In this document: positions 1 through 8,460 of the stretch, one piece after another
Position numbering within the stretch: the first letter of the stretch is position 1
How the letters are laid out: each line of letters opens with the position of its first letter
The notes under the pieces: model-generated
What the model saw: the letters and a program-made list of their open reading frames with translations, nothing else
Database searches by the model: none
What the model was told of the DNA's origin: nothing
Assembly: GCF_013204845.1 (NCBI RefSeq)
Contig: NZ_JABMKY010000002.1
Location: 62,001 to 126,000 of the forward strand
Length of the DNA: 64,000 bases
Source of the DNA: Paenibacillus qinlingensis
Lineage (GTDB): Bacteria; Bacillota; Bacilli; Paenibacillales; NBRC-103111
Direction of reading: 5' to 3'
Translations under genes and position numbers: made by a program

Positions 1-1002
1 GATTAGAACTCGTTTTGCACTGAACTTCCGCATAAAGAAAGGCGTAATTTGCGTTACGACGATGGAAGTCAGTCCAAGCGGCATAAAAGCCAAGCCGATA
101 GTTAAAGATGAATAACCAAGCTCATGAAAGTATAAAGTTGAGAAATAATTAAACCCAGTCGTATAAGAAAACATCAAAAATCCGATAATATTCGATGTAA
201 CGAGCGATCGAAGCTTGAATAGACGAAGTGGCATCAATGGATTTTTAGCATATTTTTCGATTACTATAAAAGCGACTAATACTACAATTCCTACAATAAA
301 CATGGCGATCTTCGCCGCGGACCAGCTTCCGTCGACATCCGGCATTGAAATGCCGTAGACCAGAGCGAAAATTCCTGCTAATACGGAAATCAATCCAAGG
401 AAATCAATGGATTGTTTTTTCACTGTGGTCAATGGACTGACTTTAACGAACAACAATCCAATGATGAGCAATATTGCAAGTGGAACATTTAGATAGAATA
501 GCGACCGCCAGCCGGCGGAGTCCGTCAGCAAACCACCAACGATTGATCCTGCTGCTGCTCCAGCGGATCCAAAAGCGCCGAATATACCAAATGCTTTATT
601 GCGTTGTGGCCCTTCTGAAATATTGTTGCTGATTAGCGACATTGCCGCTGGAATTGAAAAGGCTGCTCCGATCCCTTGCACTGCTCTACTGGCAATCAAC
701 CAGACCGGATTCATTGCCAAGGCGCCAGCCAAGGATGCAAGTGCGAAGATGCTTAAACCAATCAATAATACGCGTTTTCTTCCGAGTAAGTCGCTTGCCC
801 GCCCACCGATCATCAGGAAACAAGCGAAGGTAAGCACATACGAAGTTACGATCCACTGCAAGTCATTCGCCTGCATGTGAAGCGCGGTTTGAATAGAAGG
901 CAATGCTACTACGACCGTGGAACTGTTCATGACCTCAATAAACTGGGTTAAAGATACAATGATAAGCAAAAACATATTTGCTTTTGAAATTCTAGCACTC
1001 AC
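1..1002 (-). CDS. DHA2-type MFS drug exporter, partial (C-terminus beyond window)
   Basis: The reading frame is open from a GTG at 1002 to the left edge (334 codons). The N-terminus (VSARISKANMFLLII) is followed by alternating hydrophobic helices. The MFS motif after helix 2 (GGRASDLLGRKRVL) and a motif-C-like stretch in helix 5 (AFGSAGAAAGSIVGG) place it with EmrB/QacA proton-driven exporters, which usually have 14 helices and 450-500 residues, so about a third is missing. GTG is chosen because AGGAG lies 8 bases upstream. It diverges from the HxlR gene at 1080 across a 77-base gap, the usual arrangement for an exporter and its repressor. The substrate cannot be read from the sequence. Confidence 0.88.
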   Translation of the reverse strand, partial: MSARISKANMFLLIIVSLTQFIEVMNSSTVVVALPSIQTALHMQANDLQWIVTSYVLTFACFLMIGGRASDLLGRKRVLLIGLSIFALASLAGALAMNPVWLIASRAVQGIGAAFSIPAAMSLISNNISEGPQRNKAFGIFGAFGSAGAAAGSIVGGLLTDSAGWRSLFYLNVPLAILLIIGLLFVKVSPLTTVKKQSIDFLGLISVLAGIFALVYGISMPDVDGSWSAAKIAMFIVGIVVLVAFIVIEKYAKNPLMPLRLFKLRSLVTSNIIGFLMFSYTTGFNYFSTLYFHELGYSSLTIGLAFMPLGLTSIVVTQITPFFMRKFSAKRVLI

Positions 1003-1079
1003 TTTTTTACACTCCTATCTTTTCTTTAAATTGATCCTCAATTTTCTTTCTACTCTTTAAAATTACTGGAGATGATAAA

Positions 1080-1406
1080 TTGGAATCATCTAAATTTGAG
1101 ACTACTTGTCTATCATCTATTTCAGAAGTTCTGCATTTTCTTTCCGGGAAATGGGCTTTTCTAGTCATAACAGAGCTTTTAAAAGAGCCTCAGCGTTTTA
1201 ATCAATTACGAAGAAGTTTAGGTAACATTAATACGAAAGGTCTGACAGATACATTGCGAAATTTAGAAGAACATCAATTAATATCACGCCAAGTTTTCCC
1301 TACCGTTCCAGTGTCTGTCGAATATTCAATAACTGAAAAAGGACAAGCGATTACGGAAATATTTACGGGAATACATCGTTGGAAAACCGAATGGGATTCT
1401 CCTTAG
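1080..1406 (+). CDS. HxlR/DUF24-family transcriptional regulator
   Basis: A 108-residue winged-helix protein. The family core is visible: a single early Cys (residue 10, TTCLSSI), then LSGKWAFLVITELL, then RFNQLRRSLGNINTKGLTDTLRNLEEHQLI (recognition helix) and a YSITEKGQ wing. The HxlR family includes thiol/quinone and aldehyde sensors such as YodB, CatR and HxlR. The start is TTG at 1080 with GGAG 7 bases before it. It diverges from the MFS exporter at 1002 and probably represses it. Cys10 sits where the redox-sensing cysteine lies in YodB-like members, so thiol sensing is possible but not shown. Confidence 0.9.
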   Translation: MESSKFETTCLSSISEVLHFLSGKWAFLVITELLKEPQRFNQLRRSLGNINTKGLTDTLRNLEEHQLISRQVFPTVPVSVEYSITEKGQAITEIFTGIHRWKTEWDSP

Positions 1407-1565
1407 GTGTTATTCTTTTTCATAAGAAGGATATTTTTTTATATATACTTTAAAAAAGTAAAGTAATTCTAGTTGTTTTACCCACCTCCCCATGCATTGT
1501 CTGAGGTGTTTCAAAAGTAGATGAAAATAGTAGGCTTTGATACGGTTTCCTACGATGTCTATAAA

Positions 1566-1600
1566 AAGAAGACCATCCTTTTGGGATGGTCTTCTTTTTT
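1566..1600 (+). terminator. Intrinsic terminator after the HxlR gene
   Basis: A 13-base stem (AAGAAGACCATCC with its complement) closes a TTTT loop and is followed by TTTTTT. It lies 160 bases past the HxlR stop codon and is nearly symmetric, so it could also act on the other strand. Confidence 0.85.
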
Positions 1601-1605
1601 ACATG

Positions 1606-1630
1606 CAAAAAATGGCCCGCAAGGGGCCAT
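1606..1630 (-). terminator. Intrinsic terminator for the DUF1904 unit
   Basis: On the minus strand ATGGCCC pairs with GGGCCAT around a short loop and runs into TTTTTT. It closes the leftward unit made of the DUF1904 gene and the small broken frame after it. Confidence 0.8.
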
Positions 1631-1635
1631 GATGA

Positions 1636-1788
1636 TTAGCTCAAATTGTTCTGATCACTGACCAGCCGCGGACTTCGCTCAAGCAGAACCTCGACCAAGA
1701 TGACCTCTTTCTTCGTGAAGGAGACCTTCTAATGGTCCAGCTGCAGCTCCATCCGCTTGTTCTTCCAATTTGGGAGCGTAATCACCAT
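1636..1788 (-). pseudogene. Small coding remnant with one in-frame TAG, coupled to the DUF1904 gene
   Basis: An ATG at 1788 overlaps the stop of the DUF1904 gene (ATATGGTGATT), a layout typical of translational coupling. The frame gives 19 residues (MVITLPNWKNKRMELQLDH), then TAG at 1731-1729, then 30 more residues with protein-like composition (KVSFTKKEVILVEVLLER and onward) before a TAA and a clean terminator. I do not recognise the family. Readable protein on both sides of one stop suggests a gene of about 50 residues with a nonsense change. It could also be a chance frame. Confidence 0.35.
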
Positions 1789-2156
1789 ATACGCGCCTCA
1801 GATGGCTCCGAATCTTGGTCATGATTTTTTAGCATTGGTATCTCATTTAACGGAAGCCCCTCTTTGTAATAAAATGAAGGGGTGAGCATAATAAAAAAGA
1901 TATGAGTGTGTGTAAATCCGTGTTCGCTTAGAATCCTATACATCATTTTTGCAATCTCATCATGTATCTCTTTCTTTCTCTGAAACATTAGAATTTCTAC
2001 AGACATTGGACTGTAGGTTATTTGCTCAACATTAATGAGCTCCATTTTCACAATTTCTTTGGGTACATTAGCAAGATTAGAAAATTGCTCGATAATCAAT
2101 GAAGAAAAGTTAATCAACGAATTTTTTTCGAATCCTTTAAATCTAAGAAAAGGCAT
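1782..2156 (-). CDS. DUF1904 family protein (tautomerase/MIF fold)
   Basis: A 124-residue protein starting MPFLRFKGFE, with ribosome binding site AAGGAA 6 bases upstream. The Pro after Met, the 'PFLRFKG' strand and a second strand-helix unit resemble DUF1904, small Bacillales proteins with a tautomerase/MIF-like fold in which Pro2 would be the catalytic base after Met removal. The substrate is unknown. The last codons overlap a small downstream frame that appears broken. It is unrelated to the 4-oxalocrotonate tautomerase at 38404 apart from the possible shared fold. Confidence 0.72.
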   Translation of the reverse strand: MPFLRFKGFEKNSLINFSSLIIEQFSNLANVPKEIVKMELINVEQITYSPMSVEILMFQRKKEIHDEIAKMMYRILSEHGFTHTHIFFIMLTPSFYYKEGLPLNEIPMLKNHDQDSEPSEARIW

Positions 2157-2296
2157 ATTGATTCCTTCTTTAATGATAAATTTTTTAAGTCTACTCTCTA
2201 TTCTCTACGTTTATAGATAAAAAAATTATAGTCCTATTCTTCAGCTTATTTATTTAAATTTGTGAATTTTTATAGTTATTTCTCTGGTATATAATA

Positions 2297-2668
2297 TTAC
2301 TTGCTACCACGCGAAATATCAACGGAAGGACTACTATATTCTATTTTATTTGAAAAGATGTGCTCTTCGCCCCACTCACTCATTTTATCAAGAAATACAA
2401 TCATGGATCTTCCGGACGAAGACATCATATATTCTACTCTTGGTCGAGGTTCAGGATATGATTTCCTTTCAACGATTCCATCACGCTCAAGTTCGCGAAG
2501 CTGTTCAGTTAGTATCTTTTTCGAAATAGACGGTAAATGCCGCAGTAATTCACTATAACGCACTGGTTTGTCATTTTTATATAAGTATCGATAAATCGGA
2601 ATTTTCCATCTCCCACTTAACATCGCAAATACAACTTCTACCGGGCACTCATTTAGTTGGACAGGCAT
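2297..2668 (-). CDS. HxlR/DUF24-family transcriptional regulator
   Basis: A 123-residue winged-helix protein. Cys8 (LNECPVEVVFAML), SGRWKIPIYRYL, RYSELLRHLPSISKKILTEQLRELERDGIV and the PRVEYMMSSSGRSM wing match HxlR. The start at 2668 has GGGGTGAG at good spacing. It is divergent from the NAD-binding reductase at 2798, with about 130 bases between them, so that gene is its likely target. The C-terminal 20 residues (polar, Ser-rich) extend past the usual family end and probably have no fold. Confidence 0.9.
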   Translation of the reverse strand: MPVQLNECPVEVVFAMLSGRWKIPIYRYLYKNDKPVRYSELLRHLPSISKKILTEQLRELERDGIVERKSYPEPRPRVEYMMSSSGRSMIVFLDKMSEWGEEHIFSNKIEYSSPSVDISRGSK

Positions 2669-2797
2669 TCGCTCACCCCATTTTTACAAATATTATACCT
2701 TATATCATACCCCCTCTGGTTGGATACTTAAAAGTGCCTTATTGTTCATCATTCATAAAGTTCATATAATCACAAACGTAGAGAGGAGTGAATGTGT

Positions 2798-3436
2798 ATG
2801 AACATTGGCATTATTGGAGCTGGAAATGTAGGTAAAATTTTAGGGGAGGGATTTGTTAAATCAGGTCATCGTGTTGTAATTAGTAGCCGAGAACCGCATA
2901 ACTTGAAGCATGTTTCTTGGAAGCAAGAGGTAGGCGAATCTGGAGACATTACTTCATTTGAGGAAGCCGCCCGGTTTGGCGAGATTATAATTGTAGCACT
3001 CCCTTGGTCCTGTTTAAAAGATGTTCTTACATCTATCAATCCAGTCTATCTCACAAACAAGACGGTCATTGATGTAAGCAATGCCATTCATTTTGATAAC
3101 GGTCCACGCTTACTCCTTCCCGATACATCGGCAGGTGTAACAGTCCAAAAGTTATTACCGGAAAGTCATGTTGTTAAAACACTTAATACAATCAGCGACA
3201 AAATCATGATTCATCCAAATTTTAAAGAAGGTTCGCCAATCATGTTTATGTGTGGGAATGATAATTCATCTAAAGATCAAGTCAGAGCTTTGCTTAATGA
3301 TATTGGTTGGACAACACTTGTTGACTTGGGTGACATACGGCAAAGCATTCTACAAGAATCGATCATGATTGCATGTGTGATTAGCGAAATTCAATTACAA
3401 TCGCCAGGATCTGCCTTTGCTTTGTTAAAACATTAA
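2798..3436 (+). CDS. NAD(P)-binding F420-reductase-like oxidoreductase
   Basis: A Rossmann protein of 212 residues beginning MNIGIIGAGNVGKILGEGFVKSGHRVVISSRE, a textbook GxGxxG nucleotide site of the NADPH-dependent F420 reductase/ProC-like family. The middle section (VVKTLNTISDKIM) resembles the family segment for substrate and partner binding. Bacilli lack F420, so members here are probably NAD(P) reductases of unknown substrate. An ATG six bases earlier (2792) is possible, but GGAG is only 3 bases from it and 9 from 2798, so I prefer 2798. It is divergent from an HxlR repressor. Confidence 0.85.
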   Translation: MNIGIIGAGNVGKILGEGFVKSGHRVVISSREPHNLKHVSWKQEVGESGDITSFEEAARFGEIIIVALPWSCLKDVLTSINPVYLTNKTVIDVSNAIHFDNGPRLLLPDTSAGVTVQKLLPESHVVKTLNTISDKIMIHPNFKEGSPIMFMCGNDNSSKDQVRALLNDIGWTTLVDLGDIRQSILQESIMIACVISEIQLQSPGSAFALLKH

Positions 3437-3604
3437 ATTCTCAGCGTTATTTTCTTAAAATCCTCTAGGCGATCCTTTTTGGCAAACACGATTTCTAAGG
3501 CCCTACAGGAAGGTTTAACAGACAAAGGAAGCCGATCGTGTATCGGCTGCCTTCATGGTTTGAAACAAGAATAAAAAGAGATCTGCAATGGTTTATTCAT
3601 ATGT

Positions 3605-3826
3605 TTAATTGATCTTATTGTAAGCATTAATTAATTCATCGAGCTCCATCGAACAATGAAGACATCTAGGGTCTGAAAGACCATATAATCTAGCATATTT
3701 ATTTAACTGCTGTCGTTTCTCGTAAATAGCCTGTTCGATTGCTGAAAGGTTGTCCGCAGCTTGTTCATGCAGCGCCTTCGATAGCTCCTGCTTCAAAGGA
3801 ACCTTTCCCATGGATTTGTATTTCAT
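3605..3826 (-). CDS. Spo0E-like sporulation regulatory aspartyl-phosphatase
   Basis: A 73-residue, mostly helical protein. The core (IYEKRQQLNKYARLYGLSD, then SMELDELINAYNKI) carries the Spo0E signature SxxLD, in which the Ser and Asp residues contact phospho-Spo0A. Family members dephosphorylate Spo0A~P and delay sporulation. The start ATG at 3826 has a strong GGAG site. Its first 62 bases overlap the 3' end of the secreted-protein gene upstream, in another frame, so the two genes are co-transcribed and may be translationally coupled. Confidence 0.88.
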   Translation of the reverse strand: MKYKSMGKVPLKQELSKALHEQAADNLSAIEQAIYEKRQQLNKYARLYGLSDPRCLHCSMELDELINAYNKIN

Positions 3827-5156
3827 TCAATATACACTCCTTCTCTACTTGTTTAACGACGAGTGAGAAGAAGGTATAGCGAGGCGGTTGAGCTGGTGGC
3901 GGCTTCGACCATTGATTCGCACTAAAAAGCCGAGAGTTTTCAAATTTTTGGTTCTTTATTTTCGGCTGAGGTAGATGAATATCAGGAAAAAGATAACCCA
4001 GACTTCCATAGAACCCGCTGCTTCCAGTAACGAATGATCCGCTCCCTCCTGTTGAACCATTTCCTGAATAAAGAGTCAACAGGACGGAATACCAAGTACT
4101 TGTAGGATCTGTACGAATCGGAGTTGCTTCTGATGTTCCTGACTGTGTCTTTGCTGCCATCTGTGGCTCGGACAGAGCATTCACTTCCATCGAAAGGGGT
4201 AATGATAATCTGAGCTTCAACGACGGTAAAACCGAGGGAGGATCAGGATCTTCGATAGTTGAACATGGGAATGATTTGCTTCCCGAGCCGTCATTACACT
4301 GATCCGCTGCTGGAGTTAACTTGATCTGTTCATCAGATTCGTTACTGTACACTGGAATAGGTCTCTCAGTAGGACTTTCATTTCCACTCGTATTGAAGTG
4401 CAGATCCCGTGCTCCATCTGTTCCGATAAGCGGTTCTATCTTTCCTACGTCAACGTCAGCCCTTCCTTCCTCGATCAGAGGGGGATTCGAATGGCTCGTG
4501 CTCGGAACTGGTATATCCGTCACAGTCACCTTCACATGAACGGTCGGGGTAACCACCTCGATTTGTGGCGCTGGTATCGGCGTCAATGGAACTTCAGCTT
4601 GAATCGCAAGCGTCTTTATTTGAACGATTGGGGTGTCGACTTTTGCGGCCGGCAAGTTTACCGACACCAACGGTATCCGATCCGTGGATACTTCCACTTT
4701 TGCTGATGGAACGTCCAAATTAACCAAAGGAGTTTCAATTGTAATGGAAGGCGTTATCACTTGTATATCGGGAAGCAGACTATGTCTGGAAGTTTTTTCC
4801 GCAGACGAAGTCGAAACAGGTGGCAAAGGCACGGCCGAATCGTTCACCTGGTTAGTGGAAGGTAGGGCCGTATTTCCGATGTCGGGCAGAATATTGGATA
4901 AAATCGGAATATTTGATAACGCTGGCGTCAGATTTATTTGTCCGGAAACCGCTTTCAGTGAATTCTCAGACCCGGATTCTTCACTATCATGCTTCCCTGA
5001 GTAGACTGGGTCCCCCGTTAGGTTCTTCAGCGACTCCAATAGAGTGGCCTCTGCGATGTGGGAATACGCATACTGCTGTATGAACGCTAGAACGAATAAG
5101 ATGCACAAACTCTTAAGCCAGATCGTTCTTATTGTTCTTAAATACTTTGTTATCAT
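3765..5156 (-). CDS. Secreted Pro/Thr/Val-rich protein of unknown function
   Basis: 463 residues. ATG at 5156 is chosen because AAGGAGGTG lies just upstream. The N-terminus (MITKYLRTIRTIWLKSLCILFVLAF) is a signal peptide or anchor. Residues of roughly 105-225 contain an alternating hydrophobic pattern broken by Pro about every 10-12 residues (TPSITIETPLVNLDVPSAKV, then VSVNLPAAKVDTPIVQIK and so on), suggesting an extended or beta-stranded stalk. Later come two Cys (DQCNDGSGSKSFPC) and a Gly/Ser/Tyr-rich tail. I do not recognise a family. The last 20 codons lie inside the spo0E-like gene, which suggests the original stop was lost or that the overlap is natural. Confidence 0.65.
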   Translation of the reverse strand: MITKYLRTIRTIWLKSLCILFVLAFIQQYAYSHIAEATLLESLKNLTGDPVYSGKHDSEESGSENSLKAVSGQINLTPALSNIPILSNILPDIGNTALPSTNQVNDSAVPLPPVSTSSAEKTSRHSLLPDIQVITPSITIETPLVNLDVPSAKVEVSTDRIPLVSVNLPAAKVDTPIVQIKTLAIQAEVPLTPIPAPQIEVVTPTVHVKVTVTDIPVPSTSHSNPPLIEEGRADVDVGKIEPLIGTDGARDLHFNTSGNESPTERPIPVYSNESDEQIKLTPAADQCNDGSGSKSFPCSTIEDPDPPSVLPSLKLRLSLPLSMEVNALSEPQMAAKTQSGTSEATPIRTDPTSTWYSVLLTLYSGNGSTGGSGSFVTGSSGFYGSLGYLFPDIHLPQPKIKNQKFENSRLFSANQWSKPPPAQPPRYTFFSLVVKQVEKECILNEIQIHGKGSFEAGAIEGAA

Positions 5157-5324
5157 ACTGTTTTTCACCTCCTTTCTCAGCCAAATCAAATAGTAAACCG
5201 TTTTCCTAACATCTTCCATGAAATTACCCTTTCAGATCTATTGACACTTGTAATAGAACTTTTGTTACAGACATGCACATAAAACTCTGGTTTATGTCTA
5301 TTCCTTTGCTTAAATAATAGCTTT

Positions 5325-5375
5325 AAAAAGCATGATCGATCCGTGGATTCAGTTTCCAGATCGACCATGCTTTTT
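5325..5375 (-). terminator. Imperfect hairpin in the 434-base gap downstream of tetR
   Basis: AAAAAGCATG pairs with CATGCTTTTT, then one mismatch, then TCGATC with GATCGA, around a 17-base loop. On the minus strand it ends in five Ts. It is a plausible terminator for the TetR gene ending at 5591. The rest of the gap (5157-5590) is AT-rich, with no frame I would call coding; it should hold the promoter of the secreted-protein gene. Confidence 0.55.
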
Positions 5376-5590
5376 GTAACTATTGATGAGCCATTTTGAG
5401 TGTTTTCCCATTGTCTTAATAAAAATCTATATCATCATCGAACTTCTCTTCTATTTTGTATTAAAACCTTATTTGTATAATTAGACGCAATGGAGGAAAT
5501 TCCTCCCAAATCTCATCCTAAACGAACTTTCTCGAAAAATGACGAACAACATCCGCTGATGTCACAAGGATTCACCCTATTTTTGTTGAT

Positions 5591-6172
5591 TTAATTAAGC
5601 AATGTAAGTATTACTTCTACTGAATTATCAACAAATGAACGTTCGGGACGAGATTTCATGATCACAGTTAGTCCTATTAAAGAGACGACTAGTGTCTGTG
5701 CTAAACCCTTTGCGTTAATACCTGCATCAAGCTCGCCTGAGCGCAAGCCCCGTTCTATCGTTTCTTGAAATATGACGGAAAGATACATCTGATGTTCTCT
5801 TGTTAGGATTTCAAATTTCTCATCATGAGGCGAAAGTTCTACCATTGAATTAATGCAAAAACATCCCCAGTTCGGACTTTTTTTATATTCTTTTGCCACC
5901 ATATTTTCAAAAAAGGCGCGAAATGCCTCTTTAACGGAAGCATTGTTTTGAAGATTGGTGCGAACATAGGCAGCATGAAAACTCGTGTATTTACGCAACG
6001 CAGCTTCAAATAGTCCCTTTTTGTCTCCAAAGGTTGAGTATATGCTTGGTCGCTGAATGCCCATTCTCGATGTCAAATCGCTTATCGAGGTAGCTTCGAA
6101 TCCCTTTTCCCAAAATACTTGCATAGCTGCATCCAATGCTTTGTCTTCATTAAATTCACGTTGTCGTGCCAT
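5591..6172 (-). CDS. TetR/AcrR-family repressor of the adjacent MFS exporter
   Basis: 193 residues from ATG 6172 (GAGGAAG upstream). A longer in-frame start exists but has no ribosome binding site. The N-terminal DNA-binding domain reads KALDAAMQVFWEKGFEATSISDLTSRMG, then RPSIYSTFGDKKGLFEAAL, the classical TetR helix-turn-helix. The C-terminal half is the ligand and dimer domain (NWGCFCINSMVEL resembles the TetR_C_11/AcrR-like group). It is divergent from the exporter at 6419. A near-perfect operator and a second weaker copy in front of its own start support repression of both genes. Confidence 0.9.
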   Translation of the reverse strand: MARQREFNEDKALDAAMQVFWEKGFEATSISDLTSRMGIQRPSIYSTFGDKKGLFEAALRKYTSFHAAYVRTNLQNNASVKEAFRAFFENMVAKEYKKSPNWGCFCINSMVELSPHDEKFEILTREHQMYLSVIFQETIERGLRSGELDAGINAKGLAQTLVVSLIGLTVIMKSRPERSFVDNSVEVILTLLN

Positions 6173-6188
6173 AACAACTTCCTCATTT

Positions 6189-6206
6189 CGTATCGAACAG
6201 TATGTT
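6189..6206. promoter_or_regulatory. Weaker TetR operator copy before the tetR start
   Basis: On the minus strand the site begins AACATACTG, identical to the left half of the strong operator at 6355, followed by a degenerate right half ending ATACG. It ends about 17 bases before the tetR start codon, so it probably serves autoregulation. Confidence 0.5.
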
Positions 6207-6312
6207 ATTATTTTATTCTGTGAAGAGTGACCTGTCAATAATTTCTTATGGCGCAATGCTGGCAAGGTTAGTATTTTTCTTGTTAATTACCATAATCGTT
6301 TAAATTGATTAC

Positions 6313-6373
6313 TTGACAGCACGAAATATTTGGAGTTATATTTAGCCCTAAAACAACATACTGATCAGTACGT
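6313..6373 (+). promoter_or_regulatory. Promoter and TetR operator of the MFS gene
   Basis: TTGACA (6313-6318), an 18-base spacer and TATATT (6337-6342) form a good sigma-A promoter. Just past the expected transcription start lies ACATACTGATCAGTACGT (6356-6373), an 18-base palindrome with two mismatched outer positions and the core TACTGATCAGTA. Its place and symmetry fit a TetR-family operator that blocks elongation or initiation. Confidence 0.82.
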
Positions 6374-6418
6374 AATTTTGTTTGTTAAAAGGAAATTTAA
6401 GGAGGTATTATCTGTAAT

Positions 6419-7677
6419 ATGGAGCAGTTCGTCAAAAAAGTCACAACAGTGGATTATGTCACTATAGAAGGGAAAACGGAACAAGAAGCGTCAATAGGAT
6501 CAGAATCATTTCCCGCCTCTGCAATGTCTCGAAAAGTAGCACTCTTGTTTGCAATCGCCTGTGGACTAGCTGTCGCCAACATATACTACGCACAACCATT
6601 GCTGGATGCTATTTCAAAAGAATTCGGTATTACCCATTCATCGGTAGGTATTGTTATTACAATTACTCAAGTTTGTTATGCACTTGGACTGCTATTGCTA
6701 GTGCCCCTCGGCGATTTATTACATCGACGTTGGTTGATCGCTGGACAGATGATAGTATCTGTATTGGCTTTGATTGTGGTTGGTACCGCCACCACCAGTC
6801 TGGTGTTATTCAAGGCATAGCTGCGGTTGGATTGCTAGCCGTAGTGACACAGACACTCGTTGCGTTCGCGGCAACTTTGGCTGCCCCTGCTGAACGCGGG
6901 CGTGTTGTGGGAGTTGTGACAAGTGGAATTGTAATTGGTATTCTAATGGCGCGAACTTTCGCAGGCGTATTAACGGATTTAGCTGGTTGGCGTTCTGTCT
7001 ACCTTGTCTCTGCATTATTAACGCTAATCATGGCAGGTGTACTGTTTTGGGTGCTGCCGCATTATGAGCACAAAAGAGAATCACTATCCTACCTACAGTT
7101 GATTCGTTCGCTGCTCACGTTGTTCGCACAAGAACGAATCCTGCGAATCCGTGCTGCACTAGCCCTGCTGATTTTTACAGCTTTCAGTATATTATGGACT
7201 TCCCTAGTGCTTCCTCTCAGCGCCCCACCGCTTTCTCTTTCACATACTGCGATTGGAGCGTTTGGTCTCGCTGGGGTTACTGGAGCGTTAGCAGCAACGC
7301 GAGCAGGTCGTTATGCTGATCGAGGTTTAGGGCAGCGTACCACAGGCGTGGCATTGATTCTGCTGCTTATATCATGGTTGCCAATAAGTTATACGCAACA
7401 TTCACTTCTGGCATTAATCGTGGGTATTGTCCTTCTTGATCTGGCCGTACAAGCCGTACATGTCACCAACCAGAGCATGATCCTTACATTGCGCCCTGAG
7501 GCACGCAGTAGGCTTACTGCTGGATACATGGTTTTCTATTCCATGGGCAGCGCCATCGGCTCAATTGCATCTACCAGTATCTATGATTACTTAGGTTGGA
7601 ATGGAGTATGCTTGTTAGGGACAATTGTAAGTGCTTTGGCTCTTCTATTTTGGTTATTGACCCGTCGACTTCATTGA
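6419..7677 (+). pseudogene. MFS exporter (YnfM/AraJ-like) split by a frameshift near 6810
   Basis: Two overlapping frames together make one 12-helix MFS protein of about 420 residues. The first gives residues 1-133, including GLAVANIYYAQPLLDAISKEFG and the loop motif GDLLHRRWL. It then stops at TAG 6818. The second frame continues exactly where the family does: GIAAVGLLAVVTQTLVAFAATLAAP, then ERGRVVGVVTSGIVIGILMAR through to 7677. One missing base after TTATTC at about 6810 restores the protein. No slippery heptamer is evident, so this is decay or a sequencing error rather than programmed frameshifting. AAGGAGG lies 13 bases from the ATG, slightly far. The promoter and operator upstream are intact. 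Confidence 0.85.
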
Positions 7678-7706
7678 TTATATACTGCACATTTAACAAC
7701 GAAAAG

Positions 7707-7748
7707 AGACCCACAGCAACGGGCTGCGGGTCTAAGTTTATTTTTTTA
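7707..7748 (+). terminator. Intrinsic terminator after the MFS gene
   Basis: AGACCCACAGC pairs with GCTGCGGGTCT with one A/C mismatch (7707-7733) and is followed by a T-rich tract to 7748. Confidence 0.8.
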
Positions 7749-7868
7749 TCGTGTAGCAACCAATTAAATACCTGTATTGCTCTAAAAGATAATTTGCATA
7801 TCCTCTCCCCATGCGTTACTATCTTTATATCGACAAATTTGCAGGTCTAAATAAGGAGGTGTACGCCC

Positions 7869-8453
7869 ATGTGCCCCCGTACTAAAGAACAAAACGAGCT
7901 CATTCGCATGCAGCGCAGTGAACAGATCCTAGACGCTGCCGCGCGCACTTATTTCCACACAGGCGGCAGCTTTGATATCCGCGACGTCGCCCGCGAGGCC
8001 AAGATCGGTTACGGCACGGTATACCATTATTACCCCAACCGACATTTATTGATAGAAGATGTGCTGGACAGTGGCTTCGAGCGCTGCGAGCTAGCCCTGG
8101 CAGAATGGGCAAACAGCTACGTCGACGGCCAAGATGAGAGGCAGATGTTGACGTATTGCAAGGCGCTGCTCCGGCTGTGGCAGTCGGATGCCCGCGCATA
8201 TCTCGTCTACAAAATGGCCGCGGAACATTATGCAGGCTTGCCTGAGAGGGATCGGCACTCCACCAAGAGACGATTCATGGAACGGCTGTACGTCCCGCTC
8301 CAATCGATCGCCCAGTGCGAAGACGACAGTGTCAACCATCTGCTTGCCGTGCTGGTAGGCTGCTGCGGGCTGCACTACTATGCGGGAACTTCCGAGTTGG
8401 ACGTTGATCGAATCGCCAATCTCGCGATGCAAGCTATTACGAAGGAGTCCTGA
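7869..8453 (+). CDS. TetR-family transcriptional regulator
   Basis: 194 residues, start supported by AAGGAGGTG. The DNA-binding region reads RSEQILDAAARTYFHTGGSFDIRDVAREAKIGYGTVYHYYPNR, with the conserved GYGTVYHYY turn. The C-terminal domain is unassigned. The gene is clearly richer in GC than the genes on its left and ends 7 bases before the methionine aminopeptidase gene, whose ribosome binding site is inside its last codons. The two are therefore one operon and may have been acquired together. Confidence 0.88.
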   Translation: MCPRTKEQNELIRMQRSEQILDAAARTYFHTGGSFDIRDVAREAKIGYGTVYHYYPNRHLLIEDVLDSGFERCELALAEWANSYVDGQDERQMLTYCKALLRLWQSDARAYLVYKMAAEHYAGLPERDRHSTKRRFMERLYVPLQSIAQCEDDSVNHLLAVLVGCCGLHYYAGTSELDVDRIANLAMQAITKES

Positions 8454-8460
8454 TACGAAT

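Noticed and set aside
3524-3560. Terminator after the F420-reductase-like gene
   Set aside because: AGCCGAT pairs with ATCGGCT, but there is no T-run, and the hairpin is short and imperfect.
5186-5368. 60-codon minus-strand ORF
   Set aside because: It covers the hairpin at 5325 and the ribosome site of the secreted-protein gene, has no ribosome site of its own and no protein-like pattern.
6790-6820. Programmed frameshift in the MFS gene
   Set aside because: No slippery heptamer, internal Shine-Dalgarno or pseudoknot is apparent; a simple one-base loss explains the break.
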